5,064 nt of DNA from positions 1 to 5,064 of the forward strand of contig JARXKQ010000116.1 in NCBI GenBank assembly GCA_030271555.1, given 5' to 3'. The notes under the pieces are model-generated. The model made no database searches. It saw only the letters and a program-made list of their open reading frames with translations, and was not told where the DNA came from. Positions 1 through 5,064 of this stretch are shown here, one piece after another. The position numbers and the translations under genes were made by a program. This DNA comes from Chloroflexota bacterium. Lineage in GTDB: Bacteria > Chloroflexota > Limnocylindria > Limnocylindrales > CSP1-4. The first letter of the stretch is position 1, and each line of letters starts with the position of its first letter.

Positions 1-324
1 GATCCAGTCGGTCGGTACCACGGGCACACCGGCCGCAGCCAGGTCACGCAGGTAGTGCTTGTCGGTGTTCCAGGCGACCACGTTGGCCGGGTTGACGATG
101 CGCGGCACGGACCTCGTCCACGCCACGAATTCGTCGCGGCGGGACGCGTATTCCCATGTGGAGCGAATCACCACGAGGTCGAACGCGGCCCAGTCGACGG
201 TCGCGTCGTCCCACACTGCGGCCCGCGCCTCGACGCCAAGAGCCCGGAGCGGCTCGAGCAGCAATTGCTCGTCAGGGTCCAGGTCGGGCAGCGCGGCGCA
301 CGTCGCCAGCGCAATCCGCGTCAT
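1..324 (-). CDS. ATP-grasp domain protein (DcsG-like), N-terminal 108 residues, 3' end outside window
   Basis: This is the N-terminal part of an ATP-grasp ligase; 108 codons are visible and the frame runs open through base 1. ATP-grasp enzymes activate a carboxylate as an acyl phosphate and join it to an amine, or in some cases a thiol. The visible part begins MTRIALATCAALPDLDPDEQ and contains IRSTWEY (residues 53-59), NPANVVAWNTDKHYL (78-92) and AAGVPVVPTDW (97-107). These match the pre-ATP-grasp region and linker of a family related to the cycloserine enzyme DcsG and to RimK/glutathione-synthetase-like proteins. The ATP-binding and catalytic parts lie beyond the window. The ATG overlaps the TGA of the MFS gene (ATGA, bases 324-321). 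No Shine-Dalgarno is visible, so translation is probably coupled. The family call is fairly secure, but the substrate cannot be predicted. Confidence 0.82.
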   Translation of the reverse strand, partial: MTRIALATCAALPDLDPDEQLLLEPLRALGVEARAAVWDDATVDWAAFDLVVIRSTWEYASRRDEFVAWTRSVPRIVNPANVVAWNTDKHYLRDLAAAGVPVVPTDWI

Positions 325-1526
325 CTGCGCCGCGCGATGAAGATCGCCACCGCGCTGATGCCCAGAACGGCCGCGGCCAAGGTGAACGGACCGGCCACGC
401 CCGCGACGCTCGTCGTCACTGCGCCCGCCGCGGGTCCAACAATGCCCGCCGCGTAGAGCGGCAGGTAGACCAGGTTGAGCGTGGCCGAGCGGCGCTCTTC
501 GGGCACCTCTGTCGCGAGCAGGCTGAAGATCATCGGCCCGATGATGCTGTTGAACGCAACGAACACGAGCACGGCCAGGGCGAGGAGCGGCAGGCTGGGC
601 AGCCACGGCTCCAGGGCGATCGCGACCGCGCCACCGGCGAGCCCCACCATCAGCACCGATCGGAAGCTGAACCTGTCACCGGTCATTCCGCCAATGGGCG
701 ATGAGAGGGCGCCGATCAGGGCCGCGATGCCGGTGACAAAGCCGATCGAGCTGGCGAGGCCGGGTCCGGTCCCGACGAGCCCTTCGATGAGCACCGGGAC
801 GTACGGCCGGCTCATCTGGTTCGCGACAAAGGCGATGAAGTAGATGATGAACAGGCGGCGCACAGTGGGCTCGGTCAGCGCTGAGCGCACGGCGCCGTAC
901 GCCAGCCTCACGACGCGGCCCTCCGGGACGACGCGCGGCCTTACCTCGCGCGTCAGCGCCACGAGCAGTGCGGTGCCCACGGAGGCTGCGGCCGACGCCG
1001 CGTAGACGGTGGATAGCGAATAGCCCAGGCCGTCGACGATGAAGCCACCGACTAAGGGCCCTAGCGCGAACCCGACCGCCGTACCGGAACCGAAGAAGCC
1101 AATGACGGTGCCCAGGCGCGTCCGCGGCGCAACATCGCGCAGCGCCGCCAGCATCACCCCGGTGTTGCCCAATTGGAGGCCGACAAGTAGCAGGCTAAGG
1201 GCCAGCTGCCACGGCTCGCGGCTGAGGGCGATCGCGCCGAACACGACGGCCTCGACCAGGGCGCTGCGGATGATGATCGCCTTGCGGCTGTACTTGTCGG
1301 CCCAGACGCCCCACAGGGGCACGAACGGCGCACCGACCACGAAGATCAGCGACGAGAAGACACCGACGAAAGTGAGCCGATCTGGCCCGGTGACGCCCAT
1401 TTGGCTGAGGTAGTTGGGCATGAAGGCGAAGACCTGGCCCATGCCGGCCGTCTCGACCAGCGACGTGATCCAGAAGATGGCCAGCAGGAAGCGCCAGTCA
1501 GAACGGGGCGGTCGCTCGGCTTCCAT
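321..1526 (-). CDS. MFS transporter, DHA1 drug-efflux-like, 12 TM helices
   Basis: This is a 401-aa major facilitator protein, the usual length for a 12-helix DHA1-type proton-coupled exporter in the cytoplasmic membrane. Hydrophobic segments lie near residues 11-36, 50-72, 83-101, 105-125, 139-165, 168-190, 223-249, 255-280, 289-306, 310-332, 347-372 and 375-397. Motif A in the TM2-TM3 loop is GVWADKYSRK (73-82). Its weaker second-half copy is GGMTGDRFSFR (279-289). GFALGPLVGGF (152-162) is a motif C-like glycine/proline signature of antiporters in TM5. The chosen ATG at 1526 puts TM1 just after a short charged N-terminus. The frame is open upstream to 1802, but that stretch overlaps the preceding gene and reads as arginine-rich non-protein sequence. 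Twenty bases separate this start from the upstream stop, and no good Shine-Dalgarno is visible. Efflux is more likely than uptake; the substrate is unknown. Confidence 0.9.
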   Translation of the reverse strand: MEAERPPRSDWRFLLAIFWITSLVETAGMGQVFAFMPNYLSQMGVTGPDRLTFVGVFSSLIFVVGAPFVPLWGVWADKYSRKAIIIRSALVEAVVFGAIALSREPWQLALSLLLVGLQLGNTGVMLAALRDVAPRTRLGTVIGFFGSGTAVGFALGPLVGGFIVDGLGYSLSTVYAASAAASVGTALLVALTREVRPRVVPEGRVVRLAYGAVRSALTEPTVRRLFIIYFIAFVANQMSRPYVPVLIEGLVGTGPGLASSIGFVTGIAALIGALSSPIGGMTGDRFSFRSVLMVGLAGGAVAIALEPWLPSLPLLALAVLVFVAFNSIIGPMIFSLLATEVPEERRSATLNLVYLPLYAAGIVGPAAGAVTTSVAGVAGPFTLAAAVLGISAVAIFIARRR

Positions 1527-1546
1527 CGGGGCGATAGGAGGGCGTG

Positions 1547-2695
1547 TCAGTACGCGCCGCGCCGAAGCATGTTTGCAAAGATGATTTCCTTGTGGGTCGG
1601 GTCTGTCCCTTCCACAATTCCGACGTGCCGGGCATCGCGCACGAGTTTCTCGACTTGCGTTTGCCCGGTATAGCCCATGCTGCCGAACATCCCCGAGGCC
1701 GCGGTCGTGACGTTCATCACCATCTCGCTCGCAAATAGCTTGGCGATGCTGGACTCCTTCCCCGCGTCCTCCCCGCGATCCGTGGCGCGCGCCGCGACCC
1801 AAATGAGGGCGCGTGCGGCCGCAATGTTCTTTTCCATGTCTGCGGTCCGAAAGCGGTAGTCCTGCATCCGATTGAGCTTGTCGCCGTAAAGCTGCCGGCG
1901 TCTGCCGTGTTCGATCACGAGATCACGCGCTCGGCGGGCGACACCGACTCCCAGAGCAGCAATGCCGGTACGTGACTGAGCGAGGCTGTGTCCCATCATC
2001 ACGAGCCCGCGGCCCGGCTCACCGAGTAAACGGCTCGAGGGGACTTCCACGTCCGTCAGCTCCACTGGCGACACATCGATTGCGCGCAAGCCGAACGTTG
2101 GCCAACGCTCGCCCAGGCGGAGTCCCGGGGAGTCCGTGGGGACGAGGAACCAGCTCAGGGCATCTGACGCACGCTCTCCGCTCGCGGCGGTCCGGGCGAC
2201 CACGATGACGTACTGAGCCTGGCGTAGATTCGAGCTGTACTCCTTGCGTCCGGTCAAGCGATAGCCCGTCGCGGTCTTGGTGGCACTGGTCTCGAGCGCA
2301 AGCATGTCGCTGCCGGCGCGCGCCTCAGATGCCGCGAATGACGTCACTACCGGCGACGCCAAACAGGCGCTCAGGAAAGCAGCGCGGTCATCGCCCTTGA
2401 GGTAGCTCAGGACGATCCGATTGAAGAACACGGGCAGCATGAGGTAGCTGGCAAGCGCCGCGCAGGCGTAACTCAGCTCCTCGGCGACGATGCATGCGTT
2501 GGTGACGAAATCGTCGTCTTGACCGCTCTCCAGAAAGAGAGTCGGCAAGCCGGTCGCGTGAAACCTTTCGATCAGCTCACTCGGAATTGCTGCTTCGCGA
2601 TCGCACTCTTCTGCGATCGCCGTGAGTTCGCTCATGGCGAACGAGGAGGCAGTCTCCCGGAGCGCTTGCTGGGTGGCGGTCAGCGGCCAGGGCAC
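1547..2695 (-). CDS. acyl-CoA dehydrogenase family flavoprotein
   Basis: This is a 382-aa FAD-dependent acyl-CoA dehydrogenase, full length for the family, which forms a 2,3-double bond in acyl thioesters. In order, counting from the GTG at 2695: N-terminal helical domain from PLTATQQALRE; flavin/substrate loop SEARAGSD (123-130); KEYSSN (151-156) at the usual K-x-F-I-T-N site; FGLRA (201-205); C-terminal helices with RRRQLYG (265-271) and RMQDYRFRTADME (276-288); MGYTG (340-344); RDAR (353-356); and VEGT (361-364), whose Glu362 sits where the catalytic base of MCAD-type enzymes lies. The start is uncertain. GTG at 2695 fits the family N-terminus, but its GGAGG lies about 15 bases upstream. 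GTG at 2719 would add 8 residues. An ATG at 2815 would add 40 residues of arginine-rich, coding-unlike sequence. It is probably the first gene of an operon with the MFS and ATP-grasp genes. A carrier-protein-bound substrate is possible. Confidence 0.9.
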   Translation of the reverse strand: MPWPLTATQQALRETASSFAMSELTAIAEECDREAAIPSELIERFHATGLPTLFLESGQDDDFVTNACIVAEELSYACAALASYLMLPVFFNRIVLSYLKGDDRAAFLSACLASPVVTSFAASEARAGSDMLALETSATKTATGYRLTGRKEYSSNLRQAQYVIVVARTAASGERASDALSWFLVPTDSPGLRLGERWPTFGLRAIDVSPVELTDVEVPSSRLLGEPGRGLVMMGHSLAQSRTGIAALGVGVARRARDLVIEHGRRRQLYGDKLNRMQDYRFRTADMEKNIAAARALIWVAARATDRGEDAGKESSIAKLFASEMVMNVTTAASGMFGSMGYTGQTQVEKLVRDARHVGIVEGTDPTHKEIIFANMLRRGAY

Positions 2696-2731
2696 CGTGG
2701 ATTGACTGGCCCTCCGCACGCGCGCAACATT

Positions 2732-2762
2732 ACCGTGTCGACACCATGTCGACGGTCCGTCG
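2732..2762. promoter_or_regulatory. palindrome cluster upstream of acyl-CoA dehydrogenase, possible operator
   Basis: Three overlapping symmetric elements lie 40-70 bp upstream of the likely GTG start. GTGTCGACAC (2735-2744) is a perfect 10-bp palindrome. TGTCGAC occurs twice, at 2736-2742 and 2747-2753, spaced 11 bp apart, about one helical turn. CGACGG-T-CCGTCG (2750-2762) is a perfect inverted repeat around one base. Outer arms ACCGT/ACGGT (2732-2736, 2752-2756) also pair. Such spacing suits a dimeric repressor, but no promoter hexamers stand out next to it and no regulator gene is in view. The operator role is inference. Confidence 0.3.
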
Positions 2763-2852
2763 GTGGTTGCTTTCCGGCAGCGCGAAGGAAGGTCGCCGAA
2801 GTGACGGCCCCACAAACGGAACGTGGCCCAACCTTGTTCGTCATGAGTGTCT

Positions 2853-2871
2853 TAAAAGAACGGCCGCCGTT
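2853..2871 (-). terminator. weak intrinsic terminator-like hairpin after the DUF4760-like gene
   Basis: Read on the minus strand, about 30 bases after the TAG at 2903-2901, AACGG and CCGTT can pair around a CGG loop (2871-2859). The run CTTTTA follows directly (2858-2853). The stem is only 5 bp, or 6 bp if the loop is ignored, and the T-tract is short, so termination would be modest. Its place between two loosely spaced co-directional genes fits a transcript boundary. Confidence 0.33.
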
Positions 2872-2900
2872 GACTTAGGCGCATTGGCATTGTCCTGCCA

Positions 2901-3410
2901 CTAAGGTCGCCACTCCTTCTCGCGAAGGTGAGCCGCAGTACGTCCTTCCTGGCGTTCAAGTCTCTCCAGCTGCTCGGCGAGCCACTGGTACCACTCATGC
3001 ATCGACTCGCGACCGGTGTCTCTGCGCACTTCGTTGGCGTAGCGATGGAGCTTCTGCCAGCTGATGATCACCGGCCCGCCGAACGATTGGTCCACCGTGT
3101 GGATGTCGATCTCGCGATTGAAAACCAAGATGCCGAACGATTCCATCGTGCCGAGCCAAAACCACAGAAGGTCGATTCCTTCCCTGCCCAAGCTTTTCTC
3201 GATCTCGGCCCGTGACAGGTTGTCCGGCAGATCGAGCAGCCTGCGCATCCCCTTCACGAATTCAGGTGACTCAAACGATCGCAGCAGCAAGATCTGTGAC
3301 TGGCGACGGCTCTCGCGCCTGCTGCCGCGCAGCTCGAAGGCGGCAAAGAGGACGCCGCTGATCAGCGTCACTACTGTCAGAATGTTCACCAGTTCGGCGA
3401 GCTGGTCCAT
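2901..3410 (-). CDS. membrane-anchored DUF4760-like protein of unknown function
   Basis: This 169-aa protein has one N-terminal hydrophobic helix (about residues 5-26, ending AAFEL). A basic stretch RGSRRESRRQ (28-37) follows and should keep the C-terminal part in the cytoplasm. The soluble part has the pattern I associate with DUF4760-type proteins: helical LLLRSFESPEFVKGMRRLL (41-59), WFWLGTMESFGILVFNREID (83-102), FGGPVIISWQKLHRY (110-124) and a C-terminal HEWYQWLAEQLERLERQE (138-155) with coiled-coil character. No catalytic motif is visible and no function is known to me. The ATG at 3410 has a GGGG about 5 bases upstream. GC by hand count is about 59%, well below the neighbouring genes. 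Gaps of 222 and 205 bp on either side, with a candidate promoter and terminator, suggest it is expressed alone. It is a real gene; the family assignment is moderate. Confidence 0.75.
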   Translation of the reverse strand: MDQLAELVNILTVVTLISGVLFAAFELRGSRRESRRQSQILLLRSFESPEFVKGMRRLLDLPDNLSRAEIEKSLGREGIDLLWFWLGTMESFGILVFNREIDIHTVDQSFGGPVIISWQKLHRYANEVRRDTGRESMHEWYQWLAEQLERLERQEGRTAAHLREKEWRP

Positions 3411-3446
3411 GGCGACCCCAGCTAATGTTCCCCTTCGACGCCAGGT

Positions 3447-3474
3447 AACTTAGCAGTCGGCCAGCACGCATCAA
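3447..3474 (-). promoter_or_regulatory. candidate sigma70-type promoter for the DUF4760-like gene
   Basis: On the minus strand TTGATG (3474-3469) and TAAGTT (3452-3447) are separated by 16 bp. The first matches four of six bases of TTGACA. The second matches TATAAT poorly but fits the relaxed TANNNT form common in high-GC bacteria. The -10 ends 36 bases before the ATG at 3410, leaving a 5' leader of roughly 30 bases. The position is right and the match is mediocre. Confidence 0.35.
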
Positions 3475-3632
3475 GCCGCCAGACGCACGAACTACCCGCA
3501 GCCGACCGCGATCTCGTCGGGCGTGTGTCCGCCCTGAACTCTATCCGGCTGGCCGATGGGCTCGAGCAAATCCTCGCCGCGGAGGCGTTTCGCGAACCAG
3601 GCTGAGCGCCGCGCGCGCCGCCGGCCGATTCG

Positions 3633-5064
3633 TCAAGTGGCCGATCCCAGCACGGGCGTGGGCACGGCAACGGAATGGAGATCGGCCGCAAAATCGCCGG
3701 TTTCGCCGAGCGCGTCGATGAGCTTGCGCGCGGCCGATATGCCGCTCGAGATGCAGTCGGGCAGTCCGACGCCGTGATACAGCGCGCCAGCAAGCGCCAG
3801 CGTGGGTTGCCCGGCAACCTCCGACTCGGCCGTCGCGACACGTGTCAGATGGCCCACCGTGTAGCGCGGCATCGTCCCGGCATATGCGGCGGCGCGGACG
3901 AGCGCCGGCTCGCCACGAACGCCGGCCAAACGCTCGACCGACGAGCGCGCCAACGTCACGAGATCGTCGACGGTCCGGCCGCCCGATGGCTGGTCGGGCA
4001 GGAATGCGCGGATGAGCATCGAGTCCGCGGGCGCGCGGCCGGCCCATTTGTTGGACGACCACGTCAGCGCGCTGAGCGGCAGGCCCTCGTTGGCCGGAAT
4101 CAGCCAGCCGTGGCCCACCGGCGGCGACGCGAACTGCTCGAGCCGGTAGGCCAAGTTCACGACGGTCGTCGACCCGTGTGCTATAGCCGCTACGGCCGCC
4201 GATGCGCGTGGCGCGACATCGGCGAGAAGGCGCGCGGTGGCTGGACCCGGTGACGTGACGATCACACCGTCGACGCGCAACTCGCGGCCGTCCGACAAAT
4301 GGGCGCGGTACGTCGTGCCAGCGCGCGAAAGCCGCTCGACTGACACGCCACGCTCCACTCGCGCCGGAGAAAGCTCGCTCTCGAGCGCCGCAACCAGGTG
4401 GCCCAGGCCACCGCGCAGCGACGCGAAGACGCCCAGCGGCCGACCTTGCGCCGGTGGTGCGGCCTTTATCCGGGCACGTATCCTTCGGCCGTCCGAGAGC
4501 CCGGCGACGATCAGGCTGCGATGGTCGCGCTCGGCATCGCGCAGAGTGGGTACCACGGCATCAAGGCTCAACTCGTCGATCGAAGTGCCGTAGATCCCGC
4601 CGACCAGTGGACCGGCCAGGCGGCTGACCAACGCCGACCCCAGCCGCCGGCGCAGAAAGCCACCCACGGAGGTGTCTTCGGCGCCCAGCTGGCGGGGCAT
4701 GACCAGGTCGACGCCCATGCGCAACTTCTCCGGCCACGAGAACAGCCGCGTGGTGACGAATGGCAGCGCGCGCGACGGCAACACGAGGCCCACGCCCTCG
4801 GGCATGGGGACCGGCTTTCGGTCGCGCAGGATATGCACGGAGCGCGGCTCGCTGACGCCGATCAGCTCGTCGCCCAGCCCCAGCTCGCGCGCGAGCGTGA
4901 CCGCAGCCGGTCGGGTGGTGAGCATCGAATCGGGCCCAAGCTCGACGACGAAGCCGCCAACCTTGTTCGTGGCGATCTTGCCCCCGAGTCGGTCGCCGGC
5001 CTCCACCAGCACCACGTCGACGCCCGCGCGGACGAGGTCGCGCGCCGCGGCGAGCCCGGTGATG
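3633..5064 (-). CDS. hemY: protoporphyrinogen/coproporphyrinogen oxidase (HemY/CgoX type), N-terminus outside window
   Basis: This FAD enzyme performs the oxygen-dependent six-electron oxidation of protoporphyrinogen IX (HemY) or coproporphyrinogen III (CgoX) late in haem synthesis, usually at the membrane face. 476 residues are visible from the codon at 5063; perhaps a dozen are missing. Numbered from there: ITGLAAARDL (1-10) is the tail of the Rossmann GxGxxG segment; VEAGDRLGGK (20-29) is the FAD ribose loop; GPLVGGIYGTSIDELSLDA (151-169) and TWSSNKWAGRAP (334-345) are strong family signatures; MPRYTVGHLTRVA (398-410) and LAGALYHGVGLPDCISSGIS (424-443) form the C-terminal FAD-binding end. 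Any ATG or GTG chosen inside the window would cut the FAD fold, so the gene must begin upstream. A tail of about 25 residues follows the usual C-terminal helix. HemY and CgoX cannot be told apart by eye. No other haem gene is in view. Confidence 0.92.
   Translation of the reverse strand, partial: ITGLAAARDLVRAGVDVVLVEAGDRLGGKIATNKVGGFVVELGPDSMLTTRPAAVTLARELGLGDELIGVSEPRSVHILRDRKPVPMPEGVGLVLPSRALPFVTTRLFSWPEKLRMGVDLVMPRQLGAEDTSVGGFLRRRLGSALVSRLAGPLVGGIYGTSIDELSLDAVVPTLRDAERDHRSLIVAGLSDGRRIRARIKAAPPAQGRPLGVFASLRGGLGHLVAALESELSPARVERGVSVERLSRAGTTYRAHLSDGRELRVDGVIVTSPGPATARLLADVAPRASAAVAAIAHGSTTVVNLAYRLEQFASPPVGHGWLIPANEGLPLSALTWSSNKWAGRAPADSMLIRAFLPDQPSGGRTVDDLVTLARSSVERLAGVRGEPALVRAAAYAGTMPRYTVGHLTRVATAESEVAGQPTLALAGALYHGVGLPDCISSGISAARKLIDALGETGDFAADLHSVAVPTPVLGSAT

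Noticed and set aside
1527..1802. N-terminal extension of the MFS frame up to an ATG at 1802
   Set aside because: It lies inside the acyl-CoA dehydrogenase C-terminus in another frame, reads as an arginine-rich, low-complexity shadow, and is not needed for TM1.
55..2208. Several plus-strand open frames of 60-182 codons opposite the ATP-grasp, MFS and ACAD genes
   Set aside because: All are antisense to clearly recognised minus-strand genes and have the Arg/Pro/Ser-rich composition typical of high-GC antisense shadows.
2696..2815. Extension of the acyl-CoA dehydrogenase to an ATG at 2815
   Set aside because: It adds 40 residues rich in Arg, Cys and Trp that do not fit the family N-terminus, and it covers the palindrome cluster. 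I kept GTG at 2695, with GTG at 2719 as an alternative.
2885..2900. TGGCA-TTGTCC-TGCCA inverted repeat just after the DUF4760-like stop codon
   Set aside because: A 5-bp stem with a 6-base loop and no T-tract; too weak to call a terminator or regulatory site.
2519..3453. Plus-strand open frames opposite the start of the ACAD gene and opposite the DUF4760-like gene
   Set aside because: The minus-strand readings have coherent domains and a membrane helix. The plus-strand readings have no recognisable domain or ribosome-binding context.
3605..3632. GC-rich self-complementary stretch (GCGCGCGCCG region) just after the porphyrinogen oxidase stop
   Set aside because: It can fold, but it has no T-tract and is typical of simple GC-rich sequence, so I do not call it an intrinsic terminator.
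3422..4062. Two minus-strand frames of 139 and 173 codons overlapping the 3' part of the porphyrinogen oxidase
   Set aside because: Arg/Ala-rich shadows in other frames of a well-supported gene, with no recognisable domain.

Overview
The window is high-GC bacterial DNA. Hand counts of sample lines give about 63-77% GC in most genes. All five supported genes lie on the minus strand, so transcription runs from position 5064 down to 1. The gene content (HemY/CgoX-type flavoprotein, DHA1-type exporter, acyl-CoA dehydrogenase, DcsG-like ATP-grasp protein) fits an actinobacterium, Chloroflexota or another high-GC soil lineage. The sequence alone does not settle which. I see no rRNA, tRNA, CRISPR array, insertion sequence or phage gene.

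In order of transcription: (1) 5064-3633 is a protoporphyrinogen/coproporphyrinogen oxidase, complete at its C-terminus but cut at the N-terminus by the window edge. (2) A 222-bp gap holds a plausible promoter and an unexplained open frame on the plus strand. (3) 3410-2901 is a 169-aa membrane-anchored DUF4760-like protein, clearly lower in GC (about 59%) than its neighbours. (4) A 205-bp gap holds a weak terminator-like hairpin and, nearer the next gene, a cluster of palindromes that could be an operator. (5) About 2695-1547 is an acyl-CoA dehydrogenase. (6) After a 20-nt gap, 1526-321 is a 12-helix MFS exporter. (7) Overlapping the MFS stop codon by four bases, 324-1 is the N-terminal third or so of an ATP-grasp ligase that runs off the window.

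Genes 5-7 are packed tightly enough to be one operon, with likely translational coupling at the ATGA overlap. A flavin dehydrogenase, an exporter and an amino-acid-type ATP-grasp ligase together suggest a small unit that makes or detoxifies and then exports a small amide or peptide-like molecule. That role is inference. The haem gene and the DUF4760-like gene are separated from this unit by real intergenic gaps and probably belong to different transcripts. The rest of the window is ordinary chromosomal sequence, and I found no clear evidence of a wholly new system. The best leads are the ACAD-MFS-ATP-grasp operon, with its palindromic upstream region, and the low-GC membrane gene.
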